Origin: Phycisphaera sp.
Lineage (GTDB): Bacteria; Planctomycetota; Phycisphaerae; Phycisphaerales; Zrk34
DNA: 64,000 bases
Assembly: GCA_016125285.1 (NCBI GenBank)
Contig: WGMA01000007.1
Coordinates: forward strand, 52,017 to 116,016
Direction: 5' to 3'
Shown piece by piece: positions 1 through 8,537 of the stretch. The first letter of the stretch is position 1. Every line of letters begins with the position of its first letter. A program made the position numbers and the translations under genes. The notes under the pieces were generated by a model, which worked only from the letters and a program-made list of their open reading frames with translations, was not told the DNA's origin and searched no databases.

Positions 1-42
1 CGACACTATACCACGAGCGCGGGGCGACTGCGTCCGAGGCCG

Positions 43-2523
43 CTACTGAGCAACGGTGATCGACAGTTCCTGCGGCGTCTGCTCGACGTTGCCCGCGGCG
101 TCGATCGCGTGGGCGCGGATCGTCAGCACGCCGGGCTTGACGTCCTTGAGCGTGACCGACCATCGGTAGAAGTTGTAGTCGACGTCGCGGGCCTCGACGC
201 CGTTGACGACGACGCGTGCGGTCGAGACGTTGTCGCTGGTCGTCCCGCGGATGGTCAGCGAGCCGTCGGCCTCGCGGCGCACGGGCACGCCGCGCGTCGG
301 CCAGGTGACGACGGTCACCGGCGGCTGATCGTCGACGGGCGTCAGCAGCGTGGGGAACTCGACGTTGGACACCTCCGCGACGCGCGCCTCGTCGCCGGTC
401 AGCGGGTAGTCGGCGTGGTAGTCGAGCCCGTCGGCGCCGAAGTCCTTCGCGGCGGTCGACACGATCTTCGCGTGCCGCCCCGCGCCGTAATAGTCATGCA
501 GATAGATCGGCACGCCGGTCGGCGTCTTCGGCGGCACCACCAGCCCGCCGCCGCGGTTGACCAGCGGCTTGACGTTGTGCTTGTACGGCTCGTCGCCCGC
601 GTCCGGCGCGGTGACGTGGCGGATGTGCGTCACCGCCTTGCCCGTGACGTTGTTGTCGCTGATCTGGATGAACGGCATCGAGCGCCCGTACCGCCGCCCG
701 GCGAACGTCAGGCCGTCGACGGTGATCGGCCCGTGCTGCGTCGACTCGTCGTCGAGCCCGCGGTTGAACGGCTCGGCGTCGGTGTCGGCGATGCGGATGT
801 CGCGGTAGACGTGGTGGTCGAACCACGGCCGGTACACGCCGTACGCCGCGTCGTGCACGTCGAGGTGTTCGACGAGCATGGTCGGCAGCTGCGCCCGCAG
901 CGCGTAGTGCGTGTTCCACGCCGTGAGGTGATCGACGTGGTGCGGGTGCGACGTGTCGGGCCCGACGCCGTCCGTCCCGGCGAACACGAAGCTGTACAGC
1001 CCCTCGGTGTGCGACTCGTTGTCGCTGAACCGCCAGATCGGTAGCGTGCGGATGTCGACCACGGCGGTCGATCCGTCGGGCTGGCGGACGCCGAGGTTCG
1101 AGTCGAAGTTGGACCGCTTCTGCGAGTCGTAGCGGTAGCCGTACTCGTGGTTCTCGCAGGCGACGTTGCGGGTGAAGCTGTTGCGACCGTTGGCCCACCA
1201 GAACGCCGCGCCGTCGTTGGGGTCGAACGGCAGCGCCTGGCCCTTCATGTGCGGGCCGCGCAACGCCTGCACGCCGAGGTTGCGGTCGAGCGTGTTGTAC
1301 TCCTCGGTGCCGTCTTCCAGAAAAAAGCCGTGTCCGACGGCGCGGTACCCGACGCAGTCGCGCACGACCATGTACTGCGTGCCGTGGATCGTGATCCATC
1401 GGTTGTGCGAGTCGACGATCGCGGCCCCGATCACCGACGACCCGCGCAGCGTGTCGCGCACGCGGTGGAAGTGGATCGGGTACCGCCCCAGCGTGTCGCG
1501 CTTGCCGAGGTGTGCGAAGCGGGCGTAGCTGATCGATCCCGCGGCGTAACGGTGATACATGGTGTGCCCGCGCGTGCGATCGCCGTCGGGGTTGGCCGAC
1601 TCGACCACGACGTTACGCGACAGGTTGGCGACCTCGCCGCGATAGTCGCCCGTGCCGAGGTGCAGGTTGTCGAGCGGGGCGTCGAGCGTGACGGTCACGC
1701 CGTCGATCGCGGTGACGATGCGCTGCTCGGTCGTCGGATGGATCGGCAGGTAGTCGGCGCGTTGCTCGCCGCCGCGGCCCTCCTCGCGCGGGCCGGTGCC
1801 GGTGATCAGCAGCGTGTCGCCGACGCTCCAGCCGGTGACCGCCTCGGCGAGCGTGACGGTGGTCGCGCCCTTCGCCGCGTCGGCGCCGAGCTCGACCCAC
1901 GTGCGGTTCATCGGCGCGCCGTGGTAGTCCATGCGGCCGCCCGGTCGGCAGATGATCGCCGGCTCGCTGGTCGGGTCGAATCCGTCGAGGAAGTGCAGGC
2001 GGATCGTCGCGGTGTGCGGATGCGGGATCGGATCGTCGGTTGTGCCCAACTCGAGCGCGGGGCGGGCGTCGTCGGGCGCGCTATGCGTCGCGGGATTCGC
2101 GTCGAGGTCCGGCGCGGCGTGGTCGCCGTGGTCGTGATCGTCGACGTCGTGCACGCCCGCGTGATCGCCCCGCCCGCCGATCGTGATCACGCCGACGTTC
2201 AGCAGCGTCGAGCGATCGCGTGCGAAGGTGAGCGTCCCAGCGACGTGGATGTCGCGGATCACCTGCGCCGCGCGGGAATCGTCCGGCTGAATGTCGTACG
2301 TGACGCGCACGCCTGGCTCGATGACCACCTGATCACCATCGCCCGGCACGCGATGGTCCGCCCATGTCGCCGGCGCCGACCAGGGACCCGATCGCGTCGC
2401 CCTCGGGCCGTGGCCTGCATCGTCATCGGCCGCACGCGCCGCGCCGCTCAAGACGCTCGTCACGGCGATCGCGCCGAGCGTGCACAACGCTACGACCAAC
2501 GATGCAACCCAGCGCCTGGACAT
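43..2523 (-). CDS. Secreted G8-domain / parallel beta-helix protein
   Basis: Predicted exported 826-residue protein. Residues 1-31 form a signal peptide ending SGAARA. A G8 domain starts at about 46 (GPWSAPATWADHRVPGDGD) and is interrupted at about 119-150 by a His/Asp-rich stretch (DVDDHDHGDH). A right-handed beta-helix region follows (about 250-650; motifs such as YPIHFHRVRD and GHGFFLEDGTEEYNTLDRN). The C-terminal 90 residues look like an Ig-like sandwich (SDNVSTARVVVNGV). G8 plus beta-helix is the architecture of the CEMIP/TMEM2 family, which acts on hyaluronan, so polysaccharide binding or cleavage is the best guess; the substrate here is unknown. The start is well supported by GGAGG six bases upstream. 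It lies 52 bp downstream of the next minus-strand gene and may share its transcript. Confidence 0.8.
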   Translation of the reverse strand: MSRRWVASLVVALCTLGAIAVTSVLSGAARAADDDAGHGPRATRSGPWSAPATWADHRVPGDGDQVVIEPGVRVTYDIQPDDSRAAQVIRDIHVAGTLTFARDRSTLLNVGVITIGGRGDHAGVHDVDDHDHGDHAAPDLDANPATHSAPDDARPALELGTTDDPIPHPHTATIRLHFLDGFDPTSEPAIICRPGGRMDYHGAPMNRTWVELGADAAKGATTVTLAEAVTGWSVGDTLLITGTGPREEGRGGEQRADYLPIHPTTEQRIVTAIDGVTVTLDAPLDNLHLGTGDYRGEVANLSRNVVVESANPDGDRTRGHTMYHRYAAGSISYARFAHLGKRDTLGRYPIHFHRVRDTLRGSSVIGAAIVDSHNRWITIHGTQYMVVRDCVGYRAVGHGFFLEDGTEEYNTLDRNLGVQALRGPHMKGQALPFDPNDGAAFWWANGRNSFTRNVACENHEYGYRYDSQKRSNFDSNLGVRQPDGSTAVVDIRTLPIWRFSDNESHTEGLYSFVFAGTDGVGPDTSHPHHVDHLTAWNTHYALRAQLPTMLVEHLDVHDAAYGVYRPWFDHHVYRDIRIADTDAEPFNRGLDDESTQHGPITVDGLTFAGRRYGRSMPFIQISDNNVTGKAVTHIRHVTAPDAGDEPYKHNVKPLVNRGGGLVVPPKTPTGVPIYLHDYYGAGRHAKIVSTAAKDFGADGLDYHADYPLTGDEARVAEVSNVEFPTLLTPVDDQPPVTVVTWPTRGVPVRREADGSLTIRGTTSDNVSTARVVVNGVEARDVDYNFYRWSVTLKDVKPGVLTIRAHAIDAAGNVEQTPQELSITVAQ

Positions 2524-2575
2524 GCCGCGCCTCCGATGTGGTGTCCCCCGGGCCGATGTGGATTGCCCGCCGCGA

Positions 2576-4498
2576 TCAGCCGTCGTGCTTCAGCGCCTTG
2601 TGCAGCGAGCGTGCGGCGTCGTTGTCGCTGCGCTTGAGCATGAACATGAACGCTTCACGCTGGGTCTCGGGCATCTTCTGCAGTTGGGTCCGGATCTGGT
2701 TGACGAGGACCTGACGCTGCTCGCTGGTCGCCCGCTGCCACGCCGCCTGGGCCTGGCTGAGGAACTGCGCCACCTGCGGGTTCGTCGGCCTGGGACCGCG
2801 CGCCTCGTCGTTCGCCGCGCGACCGACGGCGACCGCGGGCAGGTCCGTCAGCGGAGCGACCTTGCCGCCGTCCACCCCGCGCACCTTCATCGACCGGATG
2901 TGACCGTACTGCCGGTAGAGCAGATAGTTGAAGTTGTGACCGGTGCCCATGTCATATCGCGGCGTCAGCTGCGCGAGCGGGCCCTCCCACTGCACGCCGC
3001 CCTTGCCGTCGATCGAGACCGTCAGCGACGCGTTGTCGCCCTTGACGCGGACCTTGATCCCCACCGTGTAGTCGTGGTTCTCCTCGGTCATCGGGTAGCG
3101 GAACCGCGTCGGGTTCGCTTCGTCCTGCACACGCTGGTCGTTGACGAACGCGAAAGCGTTGGGCAGATCGTCGGCGCTGCTGTAGACGAACAGCGTCGTC
3201 GACGTCGTGCCCACCGGGATCTCCAGCGAGAACCGCCCGTTGCGCGACTCGCCGTGCGACGTGACCATCTCCAGGTCGTAGCTGCCGGTGATCGTCACGG
3301 GCATGACGATCGTGCCGGCGTAGCTCACGCTGTGCACGCCGTTGTTGTCCTTCGTCCACTGGCCCGCCTCGGGGCCGCGCGCGTGCTTGGCCGGGTCCAC
3401 CAGCGCCAGCACGTCGACCCACGCGCTGCTGCGCTGCACCGACAGCGCCGACGGGCCGAGCCGCTCGGTCAACGCCGCCAGCTGATCGCCCACGCGCTTC
3501 CGCTCCAGCGTCGCCTTCGTCTGAACCAGGTCCGTCGCGGTGTGCTTGGCGAGGAACGCGTCGTAGTAGTCCGCCGCGTGCTGATACATCGTCGCCCGTG
3601 ACCGCAGCGCCCCGGCGGTCGGCGCCAGGTCCTTGTACCAGTCGGCCAGGGCCATGAACTGATCTTCGGTCATGTCGTCCTGCTTGCCCGACGCGAGGCG
3701 GATGTTCGTCTTCATCGTCTCGTCGTCGATCAGGAACGTGTACTTGCGCGCCTCGGTCGGATCGTCGAGCTCGACGATGTGCAGCCGCACCAGCTCCGCC
3801 GCCGCGGCCTTGTCCTGCGGGTTCGCCTTGACCCGGGCGCGGGCCGTGTCGATCTGATTCTGCACACGCTGCGCCGCCACGGCCTCGTCCAGCAGCGCCT
3901 TGAGTTCGTCGCGACGCGACGTGTGGATCGACGTGCCGATCACGCCCGCGCGACGGTACGTGAGGATCGCGTCCGACGGGTTGTCCTCCGCCAGCTGCGC
4001 CGCGGCCAGGTCGAGCATCGTGTCGATCAGCTTCTCGCCCGCCGCGGGTCGATCGGCGATCGGCGTCTTGAGGTACGCCTTCTGATTCGCGTCAACGAGC
4101 TGCTTGAGCAGTTCGACACGCCGCTCGGGCGCCTTGTCGATCAGCAGCCGCAGCGCCGTGTCGGTGACCGCGCCGCCCTCGGGGCTCTTCGCCGCCAGCG
4201 TCGCGGCCTGCTCGGCCAGCACCGCCACCAGCTGCGGGTTGTCCGCCGTGTTCTGCGCCGCGTCGAGCAGCGTCTTGGCCAGTTGCAGATCGTCAGCCGG
4301 GTCGGGCGTGCCGGTCACGCGCTTGACCTCGCCGCCGAACAGTTCGTCGAACAGCGCCTTGGGGTCCGGCTTCGACACCGCCGCGGCGCTCGGCGCCTCG
4401 ACGTTCGCCGGGTCGTCGGCGGCCTGTGCCCACAGCATCGCCGGCAGCGTCGCGACAAACGCCACCGCCACAAGCGCACAAGCCATTCGCCTCAACAT
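2576..4498 (-). CDS. Secreted protein with alpha-helical N-terminal half and beta-sandwich-like domain
   Basis: A 640-residue protein with a signal peptide (about 1-26, ending MLWAQA). Residues 40-350 look alpha-helical and repeat-like (DAAQNTADNPQLVAVLAEQ). Residues 370-530 are rich in beta-strands (AGTIVMPVTITGSYDLEM, LTVSIDGKGGVQWEG) and resemble the jelly-roll domains common in planctomycete secreted proteins. The last 70 residues are again helical (EQRQVLVNQIRTQLQ). I do not recognise a named family and see no catalytic motif. The start has AGGGAG six bases upstream. The 264 bp between this start and the next gene hold no further ORF that I can support. Confidence 0.7.
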   Translation of the reverse strand: MLRRMACALVAVAFVATLPAMLWAQAADDPANVEAPSAAAVSKPDPKALFDELFGGEVKRVTGTPDPADDLQLAKTLLDAAQNTADNPQLVAVLAEQAATLAAKSPEGGAVTDTALRLLIDKAPERRVELLKQLVDANQKAYLKTPIADRPAAGEKLIDTMLDLAAAQLAEDNPSDAILTYRRAGVIGTSIHTSRRDELKALLDEAVAAQRVQNQIDTARARVKANPQDKAAAAELVRLHIVELDDPTEARKYTFLIDDETMKTNIRLASGKQDDMTEDQFMALADWYKDLAPTAGALRSRATMYQHAADYYDAFLAKHTATDLVQTKATLERKRVGDQLAALTERLGPSALSVQRSSAWVDVLALVDPAKHARGPEAGQWTKDNNGVHSVSYAGTIVMPVTITGSYDLEMVTSHGESRNGRFSLEIPVGTTSTTLFVYSSADDLPNAFAFVNDQRVQDEANPTRFRYPMTEENHDYTVGIKVRVKGDNASLTVSIDGKGGVQWEGPLAQLTPRYDMGTGHNFNYLLYRQYGHIRSMKVRGVDGGKVAPLTDLPAVAVGRAANDEARGPRPTNPQVAQFLSQAQAAWQRATSEQRQVLVNQIRTQLQKMPETQREAFMFMLKRSDNDAARSLHKALKHDG

Positions 4499-4762
4499 GT
4501 CAAGCTCCCTGAAGAAGGGTCCGTGCTACCGTCTCTAAAACGTGCCCCGTCACCTGATTATTGCCCAATCCCGCACTTGGCGAAAGGTGAATGGCCGGGT
4601 TTTGGCCGATAAACCGTCCGCCAACGCCGCGTCGGGCCGGTGACGGCACGCACCCGCGACGGCGGGCGACCACCGTTAGGCAACGTCTATAGCCCCGCCG
4701 CGGTAACGCCCGGCGGTTAATCCGCCGCCCGGACCGGGCTTAGGCGTGCTGCGACCGCCGGA

Positions 4763-5242
4763 TCACTTGCCCGTCAGGGCGTAGAAGCCCTTGCCCGTGT
4801 ACTTCAGCTTGTCACGCCGCACCAGTTCGTCCCACACTTCCTTGGGGAACTCGAACGGCGGAATAATCTGATCGATCTTCGACGCCTCGCCCTTGCTGAG
4901 CGGGTCGCGGTTGCTGATCTGGGATTCGTCGTCGAGCCGCGTCAGCCGCAGACGCTTCTTGAACGCACGCAGCGCCTTCTGCAGCGTCATGTCGTCCGGC
5001 ACGTTTTCCGGCGCTTCGGGCGTCGGCTCCTCCGGGGCGGCCAGGTCGCCGATCAACGCCGCGAGCTTCTCGACGCCGCGCATCGCCACGACGTTGTCGA
5101 CGTGGTTCTTCTCCAGGTCGGTCTTCTTGAGCAGGTTGTACGCCTGCTTCCACTCGGCGCTGGCGCGACGCGGATCGGGATACGCGCGGATCGCGCCGAG
5201 CAGTTCGTTGAGCTTCTTGACGATTTCGGGGTCTGCGGGCAT
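4763..5242 (-). CDS. Small conserved hypothetical protein, possibly leaderless
   Basis: A 159-residue soluble protein beginning MPADPEIVKKLNELL. The reading frame stays open upstream to about 5422, but that extension only translates a 7-bp tandem repeat (MLDAGCW units), so the internal ATG is preferred. A TATATT box on the minus strand at 5249-5254 ends six bases before this ATG, so the transcript would begin at or next to the start codon. The N-terminal half is helical, a Glu/Pro linker lies at about 88-100, and the C-terminal 45 residues (FEFPKEVWDELVRRDKLKY) could be a small winged-helix-like fold. No enzymatic motif is seen and the function is unknown. Confidence 0.65.
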   Translation of the reverse strand: MPADPEIVKKLNELLGAIRAYPDPRRASAEWKQAYNLLKKTDLEKNHVDNVVAMRGVEKLAALIGDLAAPEEPTPEAPENVPDDMTLQKALRAFKKRLRLTRLDDESQISNRDPLSKGEASKIDQIIPPFEFPKEVWDELVRRDKLKYTGKGFYALTGK

Positions 5243-5259
5243 GGCGACAATATACCGGG

Positions 5260-5341
5260 GGCTCGCTTCGCTCGCGATGTTTGATATGGATGGCTCGCGG
5301 TGCTCGATGCTGGATGGCTCGCTGAGCTCGCGATGCCGGAT
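5260..5341. repeat. Three degenerate tandem copies of a GGCTCGC...GAT unit
   Basis: Three adjacent diverged copies each begin GGCTCGC and end with a GAT-containing tail: 5260-5291, 5292-5315 and 5316-5341. Each holds a CTCG..ATG core. The second copy contains GATGCTGGAT, the reverse complement of the 7-bp repeat that follows, so the two repeat blocks may be related. They lie between the stop of the DsbD-like gene and the start of the small hypothetical gene. Confidence 0.55.
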
Positions 5342-5362
5342 CGGTGCGGGTTTACGATGGAC

Positions 5363-5438
5363 GCATCCAGCATCCAGCATCCAGCATCCAGCATCCAGCA
5401 TCCAGCATCCAGCATCCAGCATCCAGCATCCAGCATCA
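5363..5438. repeat. 7-bp tandem repeat (GCATCCA), 10 full copies plus a partial
   Basis: Ten perfect head-to-tail copies of GCATCCA run from 5363 to 5432, followed by GCATCA at 5433-5438. Because 7 is not a multiple of 3, all three frames read as periodic peptides (for example SSIQHPA), which creates false ORF extensions on both strands. The terminal TCA of the array is the stop codon (minus strand) of the DsbD-like gene. Simple heptamer arrays of this type are prone to slippage. Confidence 0.95.
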
Positions 5439-6311
5439 CTCGCCGGCGTCGAGCGGCACGTCGATCGACATCGCGGTCGGGCCGCCGTCGCGGAGCCAGC
5501 CGGTCGGGCAGTAGACGTGGCCGGTCAGCCGGGTGACCTCGTCGGGCGTGTTGAGCTCCGCGGCGAGCGTCAGCACGTAGCGGTCGCCGACGCGGCGGAA
5601 CACCTGCGGGTCGTTGGAGCTGACGGCGCGATCGTGGCAGAAGAAGTACACCTCGCTCGGCGCGGCGTTGACGGCTTCGGGGTCGCGCGGCGTGAGCGTC
5701 AGCGTGAAGCCCTTCGCCGTGCGCGACGCACGCGCCGACCACTGCGGCACGTCGCGCGGCAGGCCCGCACGCACCGCGTCGAACCGCGTGTGCCACTTCG
5801 CGTCGAGACGCGGCTCGCCCGCCACCGGCAGCGTCGCCGACACCGGCCCGCTCGTCGGGTGGCAGTTCTTCGCGCACGCCATCCAGCTCGCCGTGCCCTT
5901 CAGCGTCACCCGCTCGCCCGGCGACAGCGACTTCGGCGGCGTGATGTCGATCAGCAGCAGCGCCTCCGACTCGTAGCCCCACACCGTGTACACCGCCATC
6001 TTGGACAGCTCGGGCGCCTGCCAGCGGATCGCCGACGCGGTGAAGCCGTCCGGCAGGTCCCACTTGATGCTCGTCGGCAGGCCGATCACGCCGGGGTTCC
6101 GCCAGTACGTGTGATAGCCCGGCGCGTGGCGCACGCGCAGGGCGACGGTGAACGGCGTGCCGGGCGCGATCGCCGCGGCCTCGCTGACGAGCGTGACGTC
6201 GGCGCCCGCCGCGGGCAGCGGCTCGCTCGTCGCGTCGTCGCCGCGCGCCGCGACGCACGCGCACAGCAGCGTCGCGAGGGTGATCGTCGTGATGGTGGTA
6301 CGTAACTGCAT
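5436..6311 (-). CDS. DsbD N-terminal (alpha) domain-like secreted protein
   Basis: A 291-residue exported protein with a signal peptide (about 1-24). Residues 40-160 match the immunoglobulin-like DsbD-alpha/DsbC domain (APGTPFTVALRVRHAPGYHTYW, then WMACAKNCHPTSG), including a C146-x3-C150 pair where DsbD-alpha carries its redox cysteines. Two more cysteines occur at FFCHD and VYCPTGW. DsbD-alpha passes electrons to periplasmic partners, but the membrane domain and thioredoxin-like gamma domain of full DsbD are absent and no neighbour supplies them. The ATG at 6311 is chosen over the upstream in-frame ATG at 6443, which would overlap the next gene. GGAG lies eight bases before it, and a TATAAT box at 6348-6353 fits a 30-base leader. 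Confidence 0.75.
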   Translation of the reverse strand: MQLRTTITTITLATLLCACVAARGDDATSEPLPAAGADVTLVSEAAAIAPGTPFTVALRVRHAPGYHTYWRNPGVIGLPTSIKWDLPDGFTASAIRWQAPELSKMAVYTVWGYESEALLLIDITPPKSLSPGERVTLKGTASWMACAKNCHPTSGPVSATLPVAGEPRLDAKWHTRFDAVRAGLPRDVPQWSARASRTAKGFTLTLTPRDPEAVNAAPSEVYFFCHDRAVSSNDPQVFRRVGDRYVLTLAAELNTPDEVTRLTGHVYCPTGWLRDGGPTAMSIDVPLDAGE

Positions 6312-6347
6312 CCGCACGTCTCCGGTGTCGCGCCCGTCGGGTCGCAC

Positions 6348-6353
6348 ATTATA
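6348..6353 (-). promoter_or_regulatory. Putative -10 box (TATAAT) for the DsbD-like gene
   Basis: A perfect minus-strand TATAAT lies 36 bases upstream of the chosen start at 6311, in the 94-bp gap after the acyltransferase stop codon. No convincing -35 hexamer is visible at 16-18 bases. Its position supports the shorter start. Confidence 0.45.
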
Positions 6354-6405
6354 CGTGCGCCAACCCACCGGGGGTCGCGTGGCCGGGTGATCGCGGCGAA
6401 CGCGG

Positions 6406-8379
6406 TTAGATGCTTTCGGCGCCGTGATATGTGCGGAACGCACGCAGGCCTTCGCGGCCCATGTAGTTCTTGAGGATGCGCTGGTCGGTCTCGATCAGGT
6501 CGACGAGGACCAGCGCGTCGAGCGTGTTGCCGAACTCGGGGTCGACGTTGAAGCCGAGGTGGCGGGCGCCGAGCTTGAGGTACTGCTTGAACAGGATGGG
6601 CACGCCGCGCTGCTCGGGGTCGATCTCGGAGATGAGGTTCGACACCTCGTCGATGTCGCTGAGCATGCGCTGGGTGATCTGCGGGTCCCAGTGGCGCGGC
6701 TGACGCAGGTGGGGCGGGTTCTTCGGCTTGACCATGTCCGCCAGGTCGCTGGGGCGGTGCGTCTGCATGAACGCCATCATCATCCACTGCGACAGGTCGG
6801 TGTAGTCGTCGGAGATGCTCACCGGGCCGAACAGCTGCCGGTACCGCGGGTGACGCACGCAGTAGTGCGCCAGGCCCTTCCACAGCAGCAGCAGCCCGCT
6901 GTACGACTTCTGGTACTCGGGCCGCACGAACGAACGCCCGAGTTCGAGCGCGGGGTTGATCTGCTCGAGCATGCCGCGCTTGAACTTGAAGAGGGTCGTG
7001 GTGTACAGACCCGCGGGGCCGCGCTTCGGCAGGATCACGTCGGTCTGCCCGAGGCGGTACGCGCCGACGATCATCTGCGGCTCGCGATCCCAGACGAACA
7101 GGTGCAGGTAGTCCTCGTCGAAGCGGTCGAGGTCGATGGACTTGCCGGTGCCCTCGCCGACGCCGCGGAACGTGATCTCGCGGAGGCGACCGATCTCGCG
7201 CAGCACGTTGGGCAGCTGCCGGGCGGTGCCGTAGTACACGTCGTAGTCGCCGCTGGACAGGATCATCGCGTCTTCGGGCAGCGCGTCGATCTCCCGCTGC
7301 AGGATCGTCGGATCGACCGGGTCGATCACCGGCTCGACGCCGGCGCGGCGGTGGCTGCCCTTGACGGAATGCGGCGTGGGCAGCACGGGCGTGTCGGCGG
7401 TCGGGCCGGACGCTTCGTTGTCGACGCCGGGCGTGAGGCGCGTGTCGACGAGGCCGGACAACACGCTCGTGCGGCGCTTGCCTGGCGACACGTTGGTCGT
7501 CGCGGCGCCGCTTTCGGCCGGGTCGCCGTGCTCGCCGTGCGGCTCGTTCATGCCGAGCAGGTACGTCCGCATGCGCAGGTATTGCGTCATGTCGGCGTCG
7601 TCCTCGAATTCGGCGAGGCGGTCGTGGCTGATGGCGCGGCCGATGCGGAGGTCGACGTGCGAGTCGCGCCGGTGGATGAACTCGTGCGGCAGCATCAGCG
7701 TGCGGAGCGTCGGGTGGATCATCCCGGCGAGCTGAAACACCGCGCGGTTGCGTCCGCCGAAGTAGATCGGCACGACGGTCGCCTTGGTGCGCCGGACGAT
7801 GCGCGCGACGGTGGTGCTCCACGCCGGGTCCGTCACGCTGTGCTTGCTGAGCTGCCAGTGGCTGACGGTGCCCGCGGGGAACACGCCCAGCAGGTGGCCC
7901 TCGCCGACCCACTCGAGGCTCTGCCGCATCGACGCGAGGTTGGCCTTCGCCGCCTCGGGCCCGCCGAACGGATTGACGAACAGCATGATCTCCCGCAGGT
8001 GGCGGATGCGGCCCAGCAGGTGGTTGGCCATGATCTTCACGTCGGGGCGGACGCGCCGCAGCAGCTGACCGAGGATCAGCCCCTCGATCGCGCCGAACGG
8101 GTGGTTCGCGACGATGACGACCGGGCCTTCCTTCGGGATCCGCGCCAGCTGCTGCTCGGTGGCGTCGTAGGTGACGCCCATGACGTTGAGGGTCTGCTCG
8201 AGGAACGCGTCGCACGACGGGGCGCGGTGCACCTGGGCGTAGATCCGCTCGAGCTGGGGCAACGCGAGAGCCCGCTCGACGATCGGCACACCGACGGCCG
8301 ACAGCAGGCGTCTGCCGAGCGTGGATTTACGCCGAGCTCGCAGGCGGGTCAGTCGGGTTCGTGGCTCGTTGGGCCCCAT
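6406..8379 (-). CDS. Bifunctional acyltransferase: PlsC-like plus OlsB-like GNAT domain (OlsF-type)
   Basis: A 657-residue soluble protein with two acyltransferase domains. The N-terminal half carries PlsC/lysophospholipid-acyltransferase motifs: VVIVANHPFGAIEG at about 87-100 (His93, Glu99) and VFPAGTVSH in place of FPEGTxS. A Ser/Thr/Pro-rich linker spans about 265-350. The C-terminal half is a GNAT domain of the OlsB/hemolysin-like type with the hallmark ALELGRSFVRPEYQ. OlsA and OlsB build ornithine lipids by O- and N-acylation, and OlsF of other bacteria is a single-protein fusion, so synthesis of a lyso-amino-acid lipid and its second acylation is likely. The amino acid head group cannot be read from sequence. 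A GGGGAG lies 11 bases before the ATG. The gene stands alone. Confidence 0.75.
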   Translation of the reverse strand: MGPNEPRTRLTRLRARRKSTLGRRLLSAVGVPIVERALALPQLERIYAQVHRAPSCDAFLEQTLNVMGVTYDATEQQLARIPKEGPVVIVANHPFGAIEGLILGQLLRRVRPDVKIMANHLLGRIRHLREIMLFVNPFGGPEAAKANLASMRQSLEWVGEGHLLGVFPAGTVSHWQLSKHSVTDPAWSTTVARIVRRTKATVVPIYFGGRNRAVFQLAGMIHPTLRTLMLPHEFIHRRDSHVDLRIGRAISHDRLAEFEDDADMTQYLRMRTYLLGMNEPHGEHGDPAESGAATTNVSPGKRRTSVLSGLVDTRLTPGVDNEASGPTADTPVLPTPHSVKGSHRRAGVEPVIDPVDPTILQREIDALPEDAMILSSGDYDVYYGTARQLPNVLREIGRLREITFRGVGEGTGKSIDLDRFDEDYLHLFVWDREPQMIVGAYRLGQTDVILPKRGPAGLYTTTLFKFKRGMLEQINPALELGRSFVRPEYQKSYSGLLLLWKGLAHYCVRHPRYRQLFGPVSISDDYTDLSQWMMMAFMQTHRPSDLADMVKPKNPPHLRQPRHWDPQITQRMLSDIDEVSNLISEIDPEQRGVPILFKQYLKLGARHLGFNVDPEFGNTLDALVLVDLIETDQRILKNYMGREGLRAFRTYHGAESI

Positions 8380-8537
8380 GTTGAAGTTCGCTCCCCGGGA
8401 TCAGGTCGAAACGATACTCTCGGCTAACTCTATCACCGCATCGTTCACGAATGTTAAGGTTCGATCGAATTCCCCGCTAACCCTGTCGGTTTGCGGCGAT
8501 TGTGGCCGTCGGCGGGCCGGCGCTGCGACGCCGCGCG

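Noticed and set aside
1147..2637. 496-residue plus-strand frame opposite the G8 gene, and many similar long shadows across 0-33 kb
   Set aside because: Composition is typical of antisense frames (Arg, Ala, Val and His runs), and each overlaps a gene with recognisable domains on the other strand.
5243..5422. N-terminal extension of the small hypothetical protein (MLDAGCW repeats)
   Set aside because: It only translates the 7-bp repeat and flanking sequence. The internal ATG with an adjacent TATATT box is a better start.
5363..5438. CRISPR array
   Set aside because: The unit is only 7 bp and contiguous, with no spacers and no cas genes nearby.
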